A stretch of DNA of 9,194 nucleotides from positions 1-9,194 of the forward strand of contig RKCM01000183.1 of the NCBI GenBank assembly GCA_014858325.1, read 5' to 3'. Shown piece after piece: positions 7,105 to 9,194 of the stretch. Origin of the DNA: Oscillospiraceae bacterium. Its GTDB lineage: Bacteria > Bacillota > Clostridia > Oscillospirales > Ruminococcaceae. The notes beneath the pieces are model-generated. The model was not told the DNA's origin. It saw nothing but the letters and a program-made list of their open reading frames with translations, and searched no databases. The translations under genes were made by a program, and so were the position numbers. Position 1 is the first letter of the stretch, and every line of letters starts with the position of its first letter.

Positions 7105-8481
7105 TTACGCTGTGTATTTGTTTTTCCAGACGCCGCTGCGGAACCGCAGCACAAAGCAGGTGGTGCGGCAGACCCAGTCCACCACCATGGCGATCCAGAC
7201 GCCGATGGCACCGTAGCCCAGCCGCACGCCGATGAGGTAACTGAAGCCGATGCGCCATACCGCCATGCTGAGGATGGACGTGACCATGGTGAACTTCACA
7301 TCGCTGGCCGCGCGCAGGGCGTTGGGCAGCACGAAGGACACCGGCCACAGCAAAATGGCAAAAGCCGCGTGGATGGCGGAGAGCAGGATGGCCAGCTGCA
7401 TCGTCTCGCCGGAGAGGGCATAAATGCCCACCAGCGGCCGCACAAAGAGCAGGATCAGCCCGTTGAACACGCCCATGACGATGTAGGCCCAGCCCAGCAG
7501 CTTTTTGGTGTAGCAGACCGCCTGCTCGTTGTCGCCTGCACCCACGCACCGGCCCACCACCGTGATCATGGCCAGACCGATGGCCTTGCCCGGGATGGTG
7601 CCCATGCCGTCGAGGTTGTTGGCCACGGCGTTGGCGGCGATCTGCACGGTGCCGAAGGTGGAGATCATGCTGACGACGAGGATGCGGCCCGCCTCAAACA
7701 GGCTGTTTTCAAAGGCGGAGGGGATGCCGATGCCCAGGATGCGCCGGGCAAGACCCAGATCCACCCGCACCGCCCTGGGCACGGTGAGGGCGTTGCCCTT
7801 CTGGTAGCAGCGGCGCAGGATGAGGGCAGCGGCCACCAGACGGGAGGCCACGCTGGGCCAGGCTACGCCCTCCACCCCCATCTTGAGGCCGAAGATGCAG
7901 ACGGCGTTGCCCACGATGTTGATGATGTTCATCAGCACGCTGATCTGCATGGAGATCTTGGAGTTGCCCATGCTGCGGAAGAGCGCCGCCCCCGCATTGT
8001 ACAGCGCCAAAAACGGATAGCTCAGGGCGATGATCTTCAGGTAATGGACGCCCGCGTCCAGCACATCGTCGTCGATGGTGCCGTAGCAGGCGCGGATGAG
8101 GGGCCGCGCACAAAAGAAGCACAGCGCCCCCACCACAGCCCCCAGCAAAAGGCTCAGCAGGATCAGCTGGCCGGAGCTGGCGTCGGCCCGTTTCTGCTCC
8201 CGGGCGCCGAGGTACTGGCTCACCACCACCGCGCCGCCGGTGGCCAGCGCCGCAAACAGCACGATGACCAGATTGTTGAGCATATCCACCAGACTTACGC
8301 CCGAGATGGCCGCCTCGCCGCAGCGGGAGACCATCATGGTATCGGCCATGCCCACCGTCACCTCCAGCAGCTGCTCAATGAGCAGCGGCCCGGTCAGCCG
8401 GAGCAGGTCTTTTTGACTGAACAGCGGGGCCCGCCCGCCAAACAGCGGCTTGCCGGAGCCGCTTTGCACTTTTGAACGCAT
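7105..8481 (-). CDS. MATE family efflux transporter
   Basis: This 458-residue transporter of the MATE family (NorM/DinF-like, MatE domain twice) exports drugs or metabolites in exchange for Na+ or H+. A basic N-terminal tail of about 27 residues is followed by about 12 membrane helices in two pseudo-repeats. The first half shows the typical GPLLIEQLLEVTVGMADTMMV (31-51), TGGAVVVSQYLGA (81-93) and ALYNAGAALFRSMGNSK (159-175). The second half shows GIPSAFENSLFEAGRI (252-267), IAANAVANNLDGM (281-293) and VGRCVGAGD (309-317), which mirrors the VSQYLGAR block. The start at 8481 has a GAGGGGG site 6 nt upstream. It is the first gene after the promoter at 8531-8559 and is followed by xth. The substrate and coupling ion cannot be told from sequence. 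Confidence 0.95.
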   Translation of the reverse strand: MRSKVQSGSGKPLFGGRAPLFSQKDLLRLTGPLLIEQLLEVTVGMADTMMVSRCGEAAISGVSLVDMLNNLVIVLFAALATGGAVVVSQYLGAREQKRADASSGQLILLSLLLGAVVGALCFFCARPLIRACYGTIDDDVLDAGVHYLKIIALSYPFLALYNAGAALFRSMGNSKISMQISVLMNIINIVGNAVCIFGLKMGVEGVAWPSVASRLVAAALILRRCYQKGNALTVPRAVRVDLGLARRILGIGIPSAFENSLFEAGRILVVSMISTFGTVQIAANAVANNLDGMGTIPGKAIGLAMITVVGRCVGAGDNEQAVCYTKKLLGWAYIVMGVFNGLILLFVRPLVGIYALSGETMQLAILLSAIHAAFAILLWPVSFVLPNALRAASDVKFTMVTSILSMAVWRIGFSYLIGVRLGYGAIGVWIAMVVDWVCRTTCFVLRFRSGVWKNKYTA

Positions 8482-8530
8482 TCCCGTCCCCCTCTATGGA
8501 CTCGACCACAATTTTATGACATACAGAGTT

Positions 8531-8559
8531 ATTGTAGCACGGGAGCGATTTACTGTAAA
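8531..8559 (-). promoter_or_regulatory. Promoter of the MATE-xth-COG2426 operon
   Basis: On the minus strand the -35 TTTACA (8554-8559; five of six) is exactly 17 nt from an extended -10 TGCTACAAT (hexamer 8531-8536; five of six). This is the best-formed promoter in the window. Transcription would start near 8524 and give a leader of about 43 nt. Confidence 0.8.
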
Positions 8560-8646
8560 GGGAATGGGCGAGCCATCTTTCGTCAGAATGCCCTGCTAAT
8601 TTCCCCATTCTTTGTGCTATCCGCCAAAATTTTGTTTTTTGTGCCA
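8560..8646. other. Spacer between divergent promoters, nothing assigned
   Basis: This AT-rich stretch lies between the MATE promoter and the TTGCAA cluster. I see no gene with a ribosome binding site, no hairpin of note and no further promoter. It is the only part of the 8482-8933 gene-free region without an assigned element. Confidence 0.6.
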
Positions 8647-8680
8647 TTGCAAGCGATTTTTTTGCAAAAAGGGCTTGCAA
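8647..8680. repeat. Three TTGCAA palindromes, possible operator
   Basis: The self-complementary hexamer TTGCAA occurs at 8647-8652, 8662-8667 and 8675-8680. The middle copy lies in a perfect 12-bp palindrome TTTTTGCAAAAA (8659-8670). The outer two are extended as TTGCAAG and CTTGCAA, forming 7-bp inverted arms. The last copy coincides with the -35 of the plus-strand promoter. This nested dyad symmetry suits a dimeric regulator, but no regulator is identified. Confidence 0.45.
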
Positions 8681-8703
8681 TTCTCCGCCGGACGTGCTAT
8701 TGT
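8675..8703 (+). promoter_or_regulatory. Plus-strand promoter of a putative small RNA
   Basis: TTGCAA (8675-8680; four of six) and an extended -10 TGCTATTGT (hexamer 8698-8703; four of six) are separated by exactly 17 nt. Transcription would start near 8710. No protein gene follows on this strand before the terminator at 8845-8887. The promoter is divergent from the MATE promoter about 115 nt away. Confidence 0.6.
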
Positions 8704-8709
8704 TGTATC

Positions 8710-8887
8710 CAACAGGACAAGCATATAGAACACAACGTTCTATCCCTCTCCCTGTTTTCTTCCTTCTTCATCTTATTTTTCTTACGCTATTTTCTTCATT
8801 TACCTTCTTATCATTTACCCTGCTGCTCTCTTCCCGTAGAGAGCAAAAAACGCGGCGGCCCATCCTGCAAGGGGCCGCCGCGTTTTT
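8710..8887 (+). ncRNA. Putative pyrimidine-rich small RNA
   Basis: A promoter (8675-8703) and a strong terminator (8845-8887) bracket about 178 nt with no ATG or GTG on the plus strand, so a translated product is unlikely. The predicted RNA begins with a two-part hairpin: AACAGG/CCTGTT (8711-8716 with 8751-8756) encloses ATAGAAC/GTTCTAT (8725-8731 with 8737-8743), and CCCTCTC lies unpaired in the internal loop. A linker at 8757-8823 follows with only 11 purines in 67 nt by my count, including a repeated TCATTTACC (8796-8804, 8811-8819). A third hairpin (8824-8830 with 8839-8845) shows TTCCC in its loop, and the terminator hairpin closes the RNA. C-rich loops and CU-rich linkers resemble trans-acting RNAs of Gram-positives such as RsaE/RoxS, which pair with ribosome binding sites. 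That comparison is inference. I do not recognise a named family. Confidence 0.5.
8845..8887. terminator. Strong bidirectional terminator
   Basis: A perfect 11-bp all-GC stem CGCGGCGGCCC/GGGCCGCCGCG (8851-8861 with 8872-8882) has a 10-nt loop, six A before and five T after. It can end the small RNA on the plus strand and the folC-like gene on the minus strand, whose stop lies 47 nt away. Confidence 0.95.
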
Positions 8888-8902
8888 GTATTTTGCTGTC
8901 AT

Positions 8903-8952
8903 GGCTCCCCCAAAGGGGGAACCGGCAAAGCCGTCAGGCTTTGCCGGAGAGG
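8903..8952. repeat. Double-hairpin intergenic repeat
   Basis: Two adjacent hairpins are present: TCCCCC-AAA-GGGGGA (8906-8920) and an 11-bp perfect stem CCGGCAAAGCC-GTCA-GGCTTTGCCGG (8922-8947), followed by AGAGGG. From memory this resembles a short repeat common between genes in Faecalibacterium and related Clostridia (CTCCCCC..GGGGGAGC..stem..GAGAGGG). No second copy exists in the window, so the repeat nature is inferred. The minus-strand folC-like gene ends inside it. Confidence 0.55.
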
Positions 8953-9194
8953 GCGAGTTTCTGAAACGCTTCCCGGACTTCGCCGGAGAAGTACAGCGTC
9001 CCCAAAGCGCACACCGGGCCTTTCCCTCCCAGTTCCACCGCACGGGCTACCCCTTCCTCGATGCCGGGGGCCGCTTCGGCGGGGATGCTCCGGGTGCGGA
9101 TGGCTTCGGCCAGCGTCTCGGCGGGCAGCGCCCGGGGCGTGTGGGCCGCTACCGTCACGAACCGCTTTGCCAGCGGCAGCAGCAGTGCCAGCAT
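8934..9194 (-). CDS. folC: Folylpolyglutamate/dihydrofolate synthase, C-terminal end (5' end outside window)
   Basis: This is the C-terminal 86 residues of a FolC-type Mur-ligase-family enzyme, which adds glutamates to folates and may also make dihydrofolate. The recognisable parts are a strand-helix opening (LLPLAKRFVTVAAHTPRAL, matching the family's 'PxxPRALPAEELA' region), then AETLAEAIRT, a helix GIEEGVARAVEL, and the closing GPVCALGTLYFSGEVREAF, where the family has the GSLYLVGEVR strand. The ATG at 9194 is at the window edge and is almost certainly internal. The last residues LSGKA and the TGA stop are encoded by one arm of the double-hairpin repeat, so the original C-terminus may have been altered by it. 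It converges with the putative small RNA and shares its terminator. Another Mur-ligase-fold enzyme is possible but less likely. Confidence 0.85.
   Translation of the reverse strand: MLALLLPLAKRFVTVAAHTPRALPAETLAEAIRTRSIPAEAAPGIEEGVARAVELGGKGPVCALGTLYFSGEVREAFQKLALSGKA

Noticed and set aside
4453..8475. Open frame of 1340 codons on the plus strand, antisense to five genes.
   Set aside because: Composition is again an antisense artefact of strong GC third-position bias. It crosses real promoters and ribosome binding sites of the opposite strand and shows no domain I recognise.
5824..8481. MATE, exonuclease III and COG2426 genes as a stress or drug-resistance island.
   Set aside because: All three are ordinary chromosomal families with the same base composition as their surroundings and no mobile-element marks. 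Shared transcription is enough to explain the grouping.
8710..8887. The pyrimidine-rich RNA as 6S RNA.
   Set aside because: 6S RNA folds into one long rod with its 5' and 3' ends paired around a central bubble. Here the ends form separate hairpins and do not pair.
8710..8887. The same region as a riboswitch or attenuator leader.
   Set aside because: No gene follows on the plus strand. The next gene is convergent.
8614..8964. Plus-strand frame with a hydrophobic middle, possibly a small membrane protein.
   Set aside because: It begins at a GTG upstream of the only promoter, has no ribosome binding site, and the hydrophobic run simply reflects the CT-rich DNA.

Overview
The window looks like a piece of chromosome from a GC-rich gut Firmicute of the Oscillospiraceae, probably Faecalibacterium or a close relative. 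This rests on high GC with strong third-position bias, AGGAGG-type ribosome binding sites, a short cobalamin methionine synthase, a PepV-type dipeptidase, DUF3842 and DUF2442 proteins, and an intergenic hairpin repeat of a style I associate with these genomes. The genus is an inference from recall, not from a search.

Layout. (1) 2-979, plus strand: the 3' end of a cobalamin-dependent methionine synthase, closed by a bidirectional terminator at 1001-1036. (2) 1049-3800, minus strand: an apparent operon reading rlmD-like 23S rRNA m5U methyltransferase, a seven-TM diguanylate cyclase, a remnant of a DUF4160 gene, and a DUF2442 gene. Its promoter is at 3857-3885. (3) 3929-5748, minus strand: pepV-like dipeptidase coupled by a 1-nt overlap to a DUF3842 gene, with a promoter at 5791-5819 and a terminator at 3878-3923. 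(4) 5824-8481, minus strand: a MATE transporter, exonuclease III and a COG2426-type small membrane protein, from a well-formed promoter at 8531-8559. (5) 8482-8933: a gene-free stretch holding a plus-strand promoter preceded by three TTGCAA palindromes, a pyrimidine-rich transcript of about 178 nt with no ATG or GTG, a strong bidirectional terminator, and a double-hairpin repeat. (6) 8934-9194, minus strand: the 3' end of a folC-like gene whose stop codon lies inside that repeat.

Most genes are housekeeping: one-carbon and folate metabolism (metH, folC), rRNA modification, peptide turnover, DNA repair and efflux. They do not form one pathway. The two least ordinary items are the likely small RNA at 8710-8887 and the deletion scar at 1445-1567. 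At the scar, the 3' end of the diguanylate cyclase gene runs into a truncated DUF4160 gene, which leaves its usual partner DUF2442 alone. I see no defence system, CRISPR array, mobile element, tRNA or rRNA, and no convincing new multi-gene system.
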